This document shows, piece after piece, positions 55,789 to 64,000 of a DNA stretch of 64,000 nt. The stretch's first letter is position 1; each line of letters opens with the position of its first letter. The stretch lies in NCBI RefSeq assembly GCF_001653235.2, contig NW_019154043.1:744001-808000 (forward strand), written 5' to 3'. The stretch comes from Pochonia chlamydosporia 170. Its lineage: Eukaryota; Ascomycota; Sordariomycetes; Hypocreales; Clavicipitaceae. A program made the translations under genes and the position numbers. The notes beneath the pieces were generated by a model. It was given only the letters and a program-made list of their open reading frames with translations. It was not told the DNA's origin and ran no database searches.

Positions 55789-58169
55789 TTATCCTACATT
55801 TTTCCTTATATGCTGCTTCCAATTTCCCAGGCCCTTATATCTGTTAAAGTTATTGTAGTTGTGAACTTGTGCTAGGTGAGCCTGAAAAGATTGGAGATCA
55901 TGAAACGTAGACTTCTCGTCTCGGCATCTTGGCTCAGGGCATATCACCGCGCGCTCACTAATTCCTTTGAGGTGTCGGGATATCAGGTGATCTCTTGCTC
56001 GATAAGGAGAGCAAAACCTGTTAACCCTTTGACTTATGGGTGCACGCTTATCCCAGAAGCAGAAAAAGCATTGGCTGGTATCGCAGCTTTGAGGGAAGCC
56101 ATCCGTCTCCGTCTTCGCCTCGGACTTCACCTTGGCCTTTACACACCGAGTTTCACGCTCTCCTCCGAGAAGTACCATTGCATTTGTAGTGTAGATGCGA
56201 TGCTTCAGCTTAGTTTCGTCGTCTAGATTACATGTATTGGCGCATATTAGCTCCACTAGCCGGCGGCGTTCTTTCAGGTTGTAAGAAGGTTGAGGATTCC
56301 ACACGTCGGGGCTAAGGTCAAGGAGTGAATCAGCTTTGTCCTTTAATTGCGAATTTATTTCTATAGTGTTAATAGTGTTGAAAAAGTCTTGTCGTGTTAT
56401 CGCCTTGGCCAGCTTTCGGAGATATGCCCTTGTTGATCGCACCTAGTTTTCCACGATACGATACATCTGATGAAGCTTGGTTCCGCTCACTTCTGCTTCT
56501 TGTATGCTCCCGGACTCGCGACGAACTTCTTGACTCAGGCTATCCCGAAGTTCAATAAGTTTAACTAGCGTGGAGTCGGTTTTGATATTCTCAAGTTCAT
56601 GGTGAGCAGCTTGGGTTGCGGCTCGTGGATCAACGTAGCGGCTCATATGGCGGCCCCTTTCAACAAAGCCTTGTTTGAAGGACGTCCAAGGAAAGCTGCG
56701 ACGGTGTTACACTAAATGCGTTGGTTTATGTATGCCTGGTAAGTGGCTGCGTTAATATGGCACATAACCTGCTGAAGCTGCGCCTGCGTTGCCACGGCTG
56801 AATGCAGTCAGTGAGCGAAACAGAAAACGGTGACAACATCTTACCTTCAACACCCTCTCCCGAGCCGCGGCGAATGCAGTACGGATTTAAAATCTGCATA
56901 AAGCCTGTGACAAAGACCCAGCCTCTGGAGGTAGTAAAGGTAGGTATGATAACGAAGCGCCTCGGTGTCGGACGTTCTAAATGTCCCATCACTAGTTGAC
57001 ACTGCCTGCCTAAAAATGGGTCTGTCCATCATGTTTCTGCGCCAGTTAAACTCGGTTAAGCGACGCGGTGGGCGAATCTTTATTTTGTAGAAATCTTGAA
57101 CTGTCTGTATGTTTGCTTTGAATGCTTGATCTAAGAGAGCAAGAACCAGCAGATGAAGAATGGCATCAAATAGGAGATCATTGACCTTGTAAAATATGAA
57201 GGTTTTGCTGCGTAGTGCTATCAGAAGCTGATGACAAGGTGATATTACCTCAATACTCACGGATTCTCTCTTCTCTCCTAGCCTTTGGTGTAACGCAACG
57301 TTACTTCCATCGCTGGAAGATCTCTTCCCCCTTCTGCAGTTTTGATAAGTAGCAACTTGACGTCGCCGTATGTGATGGTTTTAGAAGTCGTCTTCTTTGG
57401 GGTCCCATCTGCCAGCATACTCCTCAGATTCCATATCATCGTCTGTAGCACCAAAATAGTGATCATTAATGGCGTTTTTATTCAGCTTTTTATATGCCGA
57501 GACTCGTGGACGTGTTGCAGAGTATGCCTGTAGAAGGATCAAGAATGCTAGCTGTATTCGTTGGCGCTCGTCTGGAAAGACAGAGGTATCATGAACCCAG
57601 TGATGATGCTGCACTAAGTAAACATCATCAACATCCATTACAGGCTTCTCATTGATCGAAGTGTTAAGCTTGTAACGAATCGTGAGATATCCGTTAATGT
57701 ACTTCCTTAGGGATTAGCAAACAATTCACCGCGGTGTCTGGCCTGGAACCGGTTCTCACGTCGTTGATCTCCTCATTTGCCTCGGTGTTAAAATCTTCGC
57801 CAACAGATTTATGGTAAACTTGGAAAAGGATCCTTTTGTAAGCATGGATGGTGCTTCTTTTGCGTATTCTGTGGTACAAGTCCAGCATCTACTTCAAAAA
57901 TGTCATGATGTCTTCTTTGGATGCATTTTTAAGGTGGTTAATGTCGCTGACAGACAAGTGGTAACAGTGTCTAGGCGCATTAGAGACCGCAACATAGAGG
58001 CACGGACTGTCACTCACCTTGTCCATTTCAACTTAACACCGTGCATGTTGACTTTGGTTGTATCGGCATGGCGCTTTCGAACAGCACCATGTTTAGCTAG
58101 ACGCCTACGCTTTAACCGATAATAATCCGGGGGGTGCTGGATGCGCAATGATTTCTTTTCTATAGCCAT
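55789..58169 (-). pseudogene. Decayed DUF3435 tyrosine recombinase (Starship-captain family)
   Basis: Pieces in several frames line up in order as one DUF3435 protein. The N-terminus (RKRHADTTKVNMHGVKLKW) is followed by a 47-bp intron at 57971-58017. Next come MTFLK, a TAG at 57889-57891 where Trp is expected, and MLDLYHRIRKRSTIHAYKRI. Then INEKPVMDVDDVYLVQHHHW, DERQRIQLAFLILLQAYSAT and DVKLLLIKTAEGGRDLPAME follow. A TAG sits at 57278-57280, then PKTFIFYKVNDLLFDAILHL after an intron, NWRRNMMDRPIFRQAV, and QVMCHINAATYQAYINQRI in place of the catalytic H-x-x-R...Y region. The C-terminal part has C2H2-like zinc motifs. Frameshifts are visible near 57699, 57384, about 56900 and 56645, and further stops at 56712 and 56443. 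Captains integrate Starships by tyrosine recombination; this one is dead. Confidence 0.8.
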
Positions 58170-58529
58170 ATTTGGATGTTGATCAAAGATGAAAAAGGAT
58201 GCTTGGTAAATCATGTCGACATCGCCTGAAGTGGTTCCCCTTCTGGTCATATACCACCAGACATCCCCAGCGTAATTAAGGCAAGCGCCATGCTTGTGGG
58301 TCCTAGGCCGGAGTGGCGCTGACATGGTGGGGTGGGGCCGACCGAATTGGGCCTCTGGCGCTTCGCAAATTGTCCTCCAAAAGCGGCACCCCCATCCTCC
58401 AAAAACTGCCATCACGACCTCCATATATGGAGGCACATTTGCGGTGAACCTGCACTTTTGTTGTAATGAAATATTGATGGTATGTCTACACTTTAGTCCC
58501 GTCTGGAAATTCTGGATCTTCATAAGAGG

Positions 58530-59252
58530 AAATCTGATTACCAATGCCCTCTCAGAATTGCATCCCATCACCAGAATGGACTTTGAGACTGCCCAACATT
58601 CAGGGCGGTATTCCACCGGTAGCCAGAGTAATCGTTTCCCATTACATAGAATCCAGGAGCCATCTTGGCTTATAAAATAAGGCGTCTCCTACCTGCGTAT
58701 GGTATTTTCAGTTGAGTTGACATGGGGACGCATAGGAAGGATGTCATGAACGACAAAGGCCTCATACTGAGTTAGCAGGCACTGGTTGTCCCATCCAAAA
58801 CACCCTGTTTTTGTGTCAACTCCCGAATTTATAACCTGTACGCACTCTGTTGTATCAGTGCGCCAAAAATGAGCTCTCCCATCGCTCAAGACTGAGGCTA
58901 GCAGCCTTGAGTCATACGAGAAGGCCAAGGACGTGATCGATTGGTCTTCCTCAAAGCAAGTATGTAGGCAAGTGTGTAGGCGCTGGCCGGTATCCGTACG
59001 CCAGATTATGATCCTCACTGCCCTAGTTCCTGAACTTCCCTCCGCCTCGTTTGGGAAATTGCACTTGCTGTGGCTAACAGCTTTGAATCGGGCGAGAATG
59101 TGACCAGGTCGCGTCTGTAGTCAGTTCTTCCACCTCCGTTCAACTTGAGTATACATTTTCCCGTGCCAACTTCCCACACAAGAGTTGTCCCATCCAAAGA
59201 AACTGAGGCCAAGAGCTGTGAGTCATGTGAGAAAGCTACAAAACGACTCCGC
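58530..59252 (-). pseudogene. WD40-repeat C-terminal part of a decayed HET-E/NLR-type gene
   Basis: The WD40 reading begins inside the neighbouring kinase-like frame, near 59290. Four WD40-like blades are visible: FSHDSQLLASVSLDGTTLVW, FSPDSKLLATAS, a RIIIWRTDTGQR blade, and FSYDSRLLASVLSDGRAHFW. Then comes the C-terminal signature of fungal NACHT-WD40 proteins, DGSWILCNGKRLLWLPVEYR with PECWAVSKSILVMGCNSERA. An in-frame TAG at 58689-58691 breaks the protein between blades and C-terminus (the same frame continues on both sides, so one change suffices). A second break near 59030-59075 is either a 44-bp intron (GTGCAA...AACTAG) or a frameshift. No NACHT sequence is seen upstream. Family members act in allorecognition. 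Confidence 0.75.
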
Positions 59253-60416
59253 TCAGGTGATGCTTGCCATATACACCGGCGACGTGCAACTCTTGGCAAC
59301 TGGCAGCCTTGTGGAACGGATATGGTTGTCGTCCGGCTGAGGCTGGACCATTTCAACTGGCTCGTCATAGTTAAGGAGCCTGATATTTCCCTCTGTACGA
59401 TCCGCGAACTCTTCAGAATGCTCCCATAGACTCTTCAACCACCCTTTGAAGGCTGCTGGTTGTGAACAGTGTGGTCGAGGAACCCAAGACAGGAACTCGT
59501 TTGGGCACGGCCCCCAAAAACGATAACGAGGGCTAATTGGCCGTGTTGTTTCTTGCCTTTTGTACTTGCAGTTGGGTCGGCTGAAGGTTGCAGAATGATT
59601 GAAGTCAACTAACAAAACCCGAGGATTTTGAGCATTGGCGCTTGTATACTCTAGAATAATGTTTCTAGGAGCAAAATCTCCATGTCTTACACCATGAAAA
59701 TTGATCTTACATTCGACTTCCATGGCCCTAGCGAGTATATTAAGGCGCTGCTCAGGAGAAAAGGAATTAAGCTTTTGGCAATCAATTAAAGATTGCATGC
59801 TAAAGCCTGAGATCCATTCCATAAGAATCATGCGTACAGGTCGCACGTTCTGAGAGTGCCGTAGAGCTAAATTAAAGGTCCAGGAGCCATAATACTTAGG
59901 CACGAGAAGACGGTCCACGCCGGCTTTGCTTAGATCCTCATACGCAGCGCATTCGCGACTATAATGTTGATCAGCCAACAATGTAACATCCACGGGTGTC
60001 CCAAACTCTCGATTAGTAAATGAGTAATAGAGAGGGTCATATATCTTGGCGGCGTAAATTTTACTCTCGTCTTGATCAAGATAACACCGCACTATTTGAG
60101 GGCCTCGTCCGTCTTCACAAGCTATATCATCAATGACATAGAGATAATGTCCACTCGAATTGGAGTCCGGCGATGTGTTTGCGGGTGGGTATTGTAGACA
60201 CCAGTTACTCTGAGTCGACTCCCGTAGAGCTTCTGGCGGAGATTCCTGTCGTTCCGAGCCTTTGGAGTAACCTGTAATGCCAAAAGGCGGAGGAGGTGTG
60301 TGTGGACGGATAAACAGGTTAAGCCCGCGGGTATAGGGAAAGTCTTCCCGGCTAGGATCTGGAAGAGGTTTCCAGCAAAAGAATGGGTCGCCTAAATTTC
60401 GCCCTCCTGATGCCAT
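59253..60416 (-). CDS. Protein-kinase-like (PKL) domain protein, possibly truncated or relic, 387 aa
   Basis: An intact 387-codon frame begins at ATG 60416. A Pro-rich N-terminus is followed by a kinase-like fold: a central YVIDDIAC ... KIYAAKIYDPLYY segment (possible beta3 Lys), a hinge MILMEWISGF, then VRHGDFAPRNIIL (catalytic-loop-like HGDxxxxN) and VLLVDFNHS (DFx metal site). Such small kinase-like genes are common in accessory regions of filamentous fungi and resemble aminoglycoside/choline-kinase-type folds. The C-terminal 40 codons overlap, in another frame, the start of the WD40 reading, so the end of this gene may be a chance stop after a frameshift. It could then be the N-terminal domain of a kinase-WD40 protein that has decayed. 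Both readings fit what I see. Confidence 0.6.
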   Translation of the reverse strand: MASGGRNLGDPFFCWKPLPDPSREDFPYTRGLNLFIRPHTPPPPFGITGYSKGSERQESPPEALRESTQSNWCLQYPPANTSPDSNSSGHYLYVIDDIACEDGRGPQIVRCYLDQDESKIYAAKIYDPLYYSFTNREFGTPVDVTLLADQHYSRECAAYEDLSKAGVDRLLVPKYYGSWTFNLALRHSQNVRPVRMILMEWISGFSMQSLIDCQKLNSFSPEQRLNILARAMEVECKINFHGVRHGDFAPRNIILEYTSANAQNPRVLLVDFNHSATFSRPNCKYKRQETTRPISPRYRFWGPCPNEFLSWVPRPHCSQPAAFKGWLKSLWEHSEEFADRTEGNIRLLNYDEPVEMVQPQPDDNHIRSTRLPVAKSCTSPVYMASIT

Positions 60417-60559
60417 ATTGAAAGCAGTTGGTTGACTTAAGTTGAGTCCGCATAAGGGGAAATGACAATGGCCATGCTTTTATTTTGTCGCCATTCCATC
60501 CCTAGGGGCTAGGGGTGTTTGCAAAACCTTAATGACTCAGGCATCAACGGCCACGTCAA

Positions 60560-60701
60560 CTCAAATCTGAGGGAGAGACGCCAATAGATTTAGGGTTGTA
60601 GCTGCCGCTAGAATAGTCCCATAACTGCCCACAGGAAGAGGCACTGGGGGAAATTACAATGTTGTCCGGTATTCTCCCATTCTACCCCAGGTATAGAATT
60701 C
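60560..60701 (-). pseudogene. Fragment of a second PNP (nucleoside-phosphorylase-like) domain
   Basis: The minus strand reads YTWGRMGEYRTTL, a TAA stop, then PVGSYGTILAAATTLNLLAS followed by LPQI. This matches the PNP domain of the NLR at 53.0-52.9 kb (YTWGRVGEHN ... GDYGTTSAAATALSLLASLP). Sequence on either side no longer aligns. It is the remnant of another PNP-containing receptor gene. Confidence 0.72.
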
Positions 60702-61209
60702 CTGTCTGAAAGAGGGGGAGACAATAATTACTCGGCGCCAAGAGCACAACAGTTATTGGTCGCGGAATGGATTAGGGGTTGACCGCCCAATGTCTTGAGG
60801 TCCTGAGCAGGATTCGTTAATGTGTTGATGTTGTGTATCCTCGTTTAAGGCGGAACGTAGCCTCAGCTCACGCAGGGCGTGATGGAGTACAGATGTAGGC
60901 TTGGAATGCCGATTCTCCTGCACATGTCGGTGTGCCCAACGAACAGCCTAGCACCTAGATTCTCTCTGTATATTTTAAATCACAGGTCTGAAACGGTATA
61001 TACTGTTATGCAATTTCTGTCCGTGTGTATTGTACAACATATCGCGTTGTTGGTCCAAGAATGCTTACTTTTGACTATTTTTGTGACTCCAGCTGTCAAA
61101 TCTTGCAACTACTTGGAGAATGCCACCTTCACGGCATTCTTCGAACCATCATCTCAGCTAACAAAGGTAAAAATAAAACACTCAGATGCCTCACGAATCT
61201 CGCCATCCC
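60702..61209. other. Intergenic region, right edge of the accessory island
   Basis: No gene is recognised. It marks the passage from decayed allorecognition and mobile DNA to the intact acetoin-pathway genes. Confidence 0.4.
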
Positions 61210-62895
61210 TTAGTGGTAGTCCTGAGGGATAATCTCACGCATCAAATCCGCACTATGGCTATAGTCAATCGCAATATCAACAATAGCCACACCATCCACC
61301 TCAAGAGCAGCCTTCATCGTATCTTCCAGGTCCTTTGAGTCCGTAACCCGAAATCCAGTAGCCCCAAACGCTTCCGCAAACTTGACAAAATCGACGCCAC
61401 CCAACTCGATGCCAGAGCTTCGTCCGTACTTGGCCTCCTCTTGGAACTCGACCATGTTATACGCAGAATCATTCAAGATGAAATGTGTAATCTTGCAGCC
61501 ATTCTGCACCGCAGTCGCCAGTTCTTGTGATGTAAACATGAATCCGCCATCTCCACTGACACTGACAACCCTCTTCGAACACGGCGGCTTCTGCACAAAG
61601 CTTGCGGCAATGGCCCAGGGTAAGCCAACACCAAGAGTTTGCTGGCCATTTGAGCATAGAAGGTGTCGGGGTCTGTATGTATAAAAGTACCGCATCATGT
61701 AGATATAGACCGTTCCGACGTCTGTTGTAACGACTGTGTCATTTGGAAGAAGTTTGCGAAGCAGGTACACAAATTGCTGTGGTTGGACTAATCCTTCGGA
61801 ATTTTTACTCGCAGCGTCCTGCCAGCTCGTCAACTCTGCTCGAAGCGACGTGAGAGTTTCTTGAACATCAGCCCAGTAACCTTGTGTAGGTTGGAGACTT
61901 GTCCGTAGGTTATCCAATGTTGTTGCAATGTCACCGACTAGTTCCACTGTTGGAGCGTAGTTGGCACATAGGTTCGACTTGAGGTAGTCGACATGAATCA
62001 ATTTATTTCGCTGAGGATTCGTGTTCCACATCTCAGCGTCATATTCATATGGATCATACCCGACAGAGAGAATCAGGTCCGCATGACAGAGCAGTTTGTC
62101 GCCAGGCTGATTCCTGAAGAGCCCAATCCGACCGTAGAACAAATGCAGCAGGTCCTCGCTAATAGCGCCGGCAGCCTGAAATGTCTCAACAACAGGCAAG
62201 TTGAATGCAGAAACGAGCCGTTGTGTTGCCGCGACTGTCTCGGGGTCTGCAGCTCTCATCCCCAGTAAGACTACTGGCCGACGCGCAGAAGAGAGTAATT
62301 CGGAGACGGTAGCAATGGCAGACGGGCTCGCCGGACCATGGACCGGAGCTTCGAACCTCTGAACAGCATGGTCTAGGCCACCAACACTGCTGTTGACCAG
62401 ATCTACTGGCAAGGCCAACGCCGTGGCACCCTGGGGGAAGTCGAGGGCATCTCGAAAGACGTTGGCGAGAACTTCATGAACCTGGTCCTCGATAACCACT
62501 TTAACAATAGACTTGCAGACACCATCGAGGACTTTAGCGACGTCTAAATTTTGGTGTGTATGTCTGGTTCCTTGAGTTCGCGACACGGTACCAGTAATCG
62601 CGACGACTGGATCGCCCTCAGACGTTGCTGTAGCCAGACCAGTGACGAGATTGGTGGTTCCAGGACCTGATGTAACTAGGCAAATTCCCGGACGACCAGT
62701 TAGGCGCCCTACAGCGGCGGCCATGAATGCTGCATTCTGCTCATGTCGGCAAACTATGAGTTTGATGGCTGGATGGTCTCGAAGGGCATTGAAAATGCCG
62801 TCTATCTTCGCTCCCGGGACGCCAAATACATGAGTGACGCCTGCCTTGGCTAGAGCTTGCACGATGAGATTCGCGATTGGGAGATTTCCCGTCAT
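61210..62895 (-). CDS. Catabolic acetolactate synthase, bacterial AlsS type, intronless, 561 aa
   Basis: This ThDP-dependent enzyme would condense two pyruvates to 2-acetolactate. N-terminal THVFGVPGAKIDGIFNALRD and the catalytic CRHEQNAAFMAAAVGRLTGR (Glu52) match bacterial AlsS closely. SGPGTTNLVTGLATATSEGD follows. The ThDP/Mg motif runs from GDGG (448-451) to Asn475 (ILNDSAYNMVEFQEEAKYGR). The C-terminus (VDFVKFAEAFGATG ... IVDIAIDYSHSADL) is also of AlsS type. It lacks a mitochondrial transit peptide and is shorter than the fungal anabolic ILV2, so it is expected in the cytosol and not in branched-chain amino-acid synthesis. The lack of introns in a window where most genes are spliced, and the bacterial-like sequence, suggest an origin by transfer. 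The decarboxylase for its product is the next gene upstream. Confidence 0.93.
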   Translation of the reverse strand: MTGNLPIANLIVQALAKAGVTHVFGVPGAKIDGIFNALRDHPAIKLIVCRHEQNAAFMAAAVGRLTGRPGICLVTSGPGTTNLVTGLATATSEGDPVVAITGTVSRTQGTRHTHQNLDVAKVLDGVCKSIVKVVIEDQVHEVLANVFRDALDFPQGATALALPVDLVNSSVGGLDHAVQRFEAPVHGPASPSAIATVSELLSSARRPVVLLGMRAADPETVAATQRLVSAFNLPVVETFQAAGAISEDLLHLFYGRIGLFRNQPGDKLLCHADLILSVGYDPYEYDAEMWNTNPQRNKLIHVDYLKSNLCANYAPTVELVGDIATTLDNLRTSLQPTQGYWADVQETLTSLRAELTSWQDAASKNSEGLVQPQQFVYLLRKLLPNDTVVTTDVGTVYIYMMRYFYTYRPRHLLCSNGQQTLGVGLPWAIAASFVQKPPCSKRVVSVSGDGGFMFTSQELATAVQNGCKITHFILNDSAYNMVEFQEEAKYGRSSGIELGGVDFVKFAEAFGATGFRVTDSKDLEDTMKAALEVDGVAIVDIAIDYSHSADLMREIIPQDYH

Positions 62896-63524
62896 GGTGT
62901 TGCGTGATGGAGACTCGGTGATGTCTTACATCCAAGCAGTTGAGTGCGGTATGAGATGTGGGAACTCCGATTGATGTGGTTATATATGTGAACGTCTATT
63001 GATCGGTCACGCCACTTTTGCAGTCCCTTGGCTAGTATTCACTTCCACATAAACTGCCGCAGGCGGCGAATCTCTAAACTTTGATGGGTGTGCCTTCGGG
63101 ACTCGCGGATGCGGCTTGGTGGACACTAATTGTCCCCATCTGAGACTAGATAAGCGATCGAGAGGAGGGCTGAATTAAGCCCAAACCTTTGAAAGGGTTG
63201 CAGGGCGTCGGCTTGGCGCAAATCATCTTCAGCGGGCTTCTCATCATACTGTCTCTCTGGTTAGTTGGTTCACGTCCGCTGTGAGTTGCCTCTGATTGTA
63301 CTGTGACTGCTCACTGGAATTCAGTTACATCAGGATAAGTGGCTCAAAACTGGAGCCAAGCTGAAGCCGTGCTGGAGTGTTGGAGAATTCACTTTGTTTC
63401 CATTCATTGTTGTACAGTTGTGCATTGGGTAAGATTATTTGTGTTAATTGAAGATGAATTATCGTTTAAATTTGTTGATGAAACTGGCGCAAGACTGTCG
63501 TCTCACCAGAGTCATGTAATCTAT
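62896..63524. other. Promoter of acetolactate synthase gene
   Basis: These 629 bp lie between the alsD-like stop and the alsS-like ATG, both on the minus strand. A TATATAT stretch at about 62980-62987, about 90 bp upstream of the ATG, is a candidate TATA box. No further gene is seen. Confidence 0.45.
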
Positions 63525-64000
63525 CTATCCTTCTACCTTTTTCAGCGCATCGCCACCCGGCTCAAGTTTCGCCTTATCAAAATCATTCGACTCCGGAAGC
63601 TCCAAATGAAACGAATTGAGAACATCAGCCGTCAACTGAAGTGAACCGCTCGCTTCCAGCGCCAGAACATGACCTCCAAAAGTATTATCAGATGATAAAA
63701 AGTGCGCATGTAAACCGCCAACTGATATTCCGTCCATAAAAGAAGGACTCCAGAAACCCACGATTGTCCCCCGCACATGTTCGTACTTGTTGACTTTCTG
63801 ATGCTCTCCAAGCTCTGAGAGCGACTGTCCCGGATATTCCTGCCCACGCACGACTCTTGCAGTCATGGTATCAAATTGGCCCTCTAGCTTGAAGATTATG
63901 AAACGATTCGTCGCGCCCGGGTAGATTCTGAGTAAATTGTCTCGGATTGCGTCCTTGTGAGGTAGGCCATCTATTGACAGCGATCGGTCTTTTGAAAAGT
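63525..64000 (-). CDS. Alpha-acetolactate decarboxylase (AlsD type), 5' end beyond the window
   Basis: It decarboxylates 2-acetolactate to (R)-acetoin. The frame is open from the stop at 63525 to the right window edge, so the N-terminus is missing here. An internal ATG at 63866 is probably not the start, because sequence before it (DAIRDNLLRIYPGATNRFII) also matches the family. The hallmark GTIVGFWSPSFMDGISVGGL is followed by HAHFLSSDNTFGGHVL, whose His-x-His and later His fit the Zn ligands of bacterial enzymes, and by LTADVLNSFHLELPES near the C-terminus. It lies on the same strand as the acetolactate synthase gene, 629 bp upstream of its ATG. No intron is visible in the part present. Fungal copies are known but patchy. 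Confidence 0.92.
   Translation of the reverse strand, partial: FSKDRSLSIDGLPHKDAIRDNLLRIYPGATNRFIIFKLEGQFDTMTARVVRGQEYPGQSLSELGEHQKVNKYEHVRGTIVGFWSPSFMDGISVGGLHAHFLSSDNTFGGHVLALEASGSLQLTADVLNSFHLELPESNDFDKAKLEPGGDALKKVEG

Noticed and set aside
58294..58680. Plus-strand 128-codon ORF opposite the WD40/captain relics
   Set aside because: The minus strand carries clear protein homology here, so this is a shadow frame.
1..64000. tRNA genes and CRISPR arrays
   Set aside because: I looked for T-loop motifs (GGTTCRA) with matching arms and for regularly spaced repeats. No candidate folds as a tRNA, and the only regular arrays are the ankyrin units and the 9-bp minisatellite.

Overview
The window is nuclear DNA of a filamentous ascomycete, most likely a sordariomycete. 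Genes are monocistronic and many carry short introns of 45-91 bp with GTRNGY donors and CTAAC/CTGAC branch points. There are HET-domain, NACHT-ankyrin and tetraspanin genes, and one retrotransposon shows heavy repeat-induced point mutation (RIP). I cannot name the species from the sequence.

Region 1 (about 0.8-24 kb) is ordinary gene-bearing DNA: GNA1 (chitin precursor synthesis), a class 3 lipase, a six-cysteine secreted protein, a LITAF-type zinc protein, a HET-domain protein, a tetraspanin, an Old Yellow Enzyme, (S)-ureidoglycine aminohydrolase, L-serine dehydratase, an atypical SDR and a DHFR/RibD-like reductase. Region 2 (24-30.8 kb) is gene-poor but hides two small secreted-protein genes that only appear after splicing (27.27-27.68 and 29.20-29.62 kb).

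Region 3 (30,807-37,725) is a complete Ty3/gypsy chromovirus with 448-bp LTRs and a perfect 5-bp target duplication (GTCGG). RIP has destroyed it: CAG/CAA codons became stops, the RT YxDD box reads YLNN, and the zinc-knuckle His reads Tyr. Region 4 (38.1-44.7 kb) resumes ordinary genes: a secreted aspartic protease, an eight-exon APC amino-acid permease, and a divergent pair of an ABM-domain protein and an NAD(P)-dependent reductase.

Region 5 (about 45-60.7 kb) is an accessory island. It holds AT-rich RIP-decayed relics, a three-exon NLR (PNP domain, NACHT, nine near-identical ankyrin repeats), a two-exon orphan gene with a partial second copy on the other side of the NLR, a decayed DUF3435 tyrosine recombinase (the family that drives Starship giant transposons), a WD40 pseudogene with one in-frame stop, a kinase-like ORF, and a fragment of a second PNP domain. 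I read this as a graveyard of mobile and allorecognition genes, possibly the remains of a Starship with an NLR as cargo.

Region 6 (61.2 kb to the end) carries a bacterial-type catabolic acetolactate synthase (AlsS-like) and, directly upstream on the same strand, an acetolactate decarboxylase (AlsD-like) that runs off the window. Together these two enzymes would convert pyruvate to acetoin.

Gene models were spliced by eye. Several open reading frames in this sequence begin at TTG or GTG; I moved starts to ATG where the reading frame and family alignment supported it.
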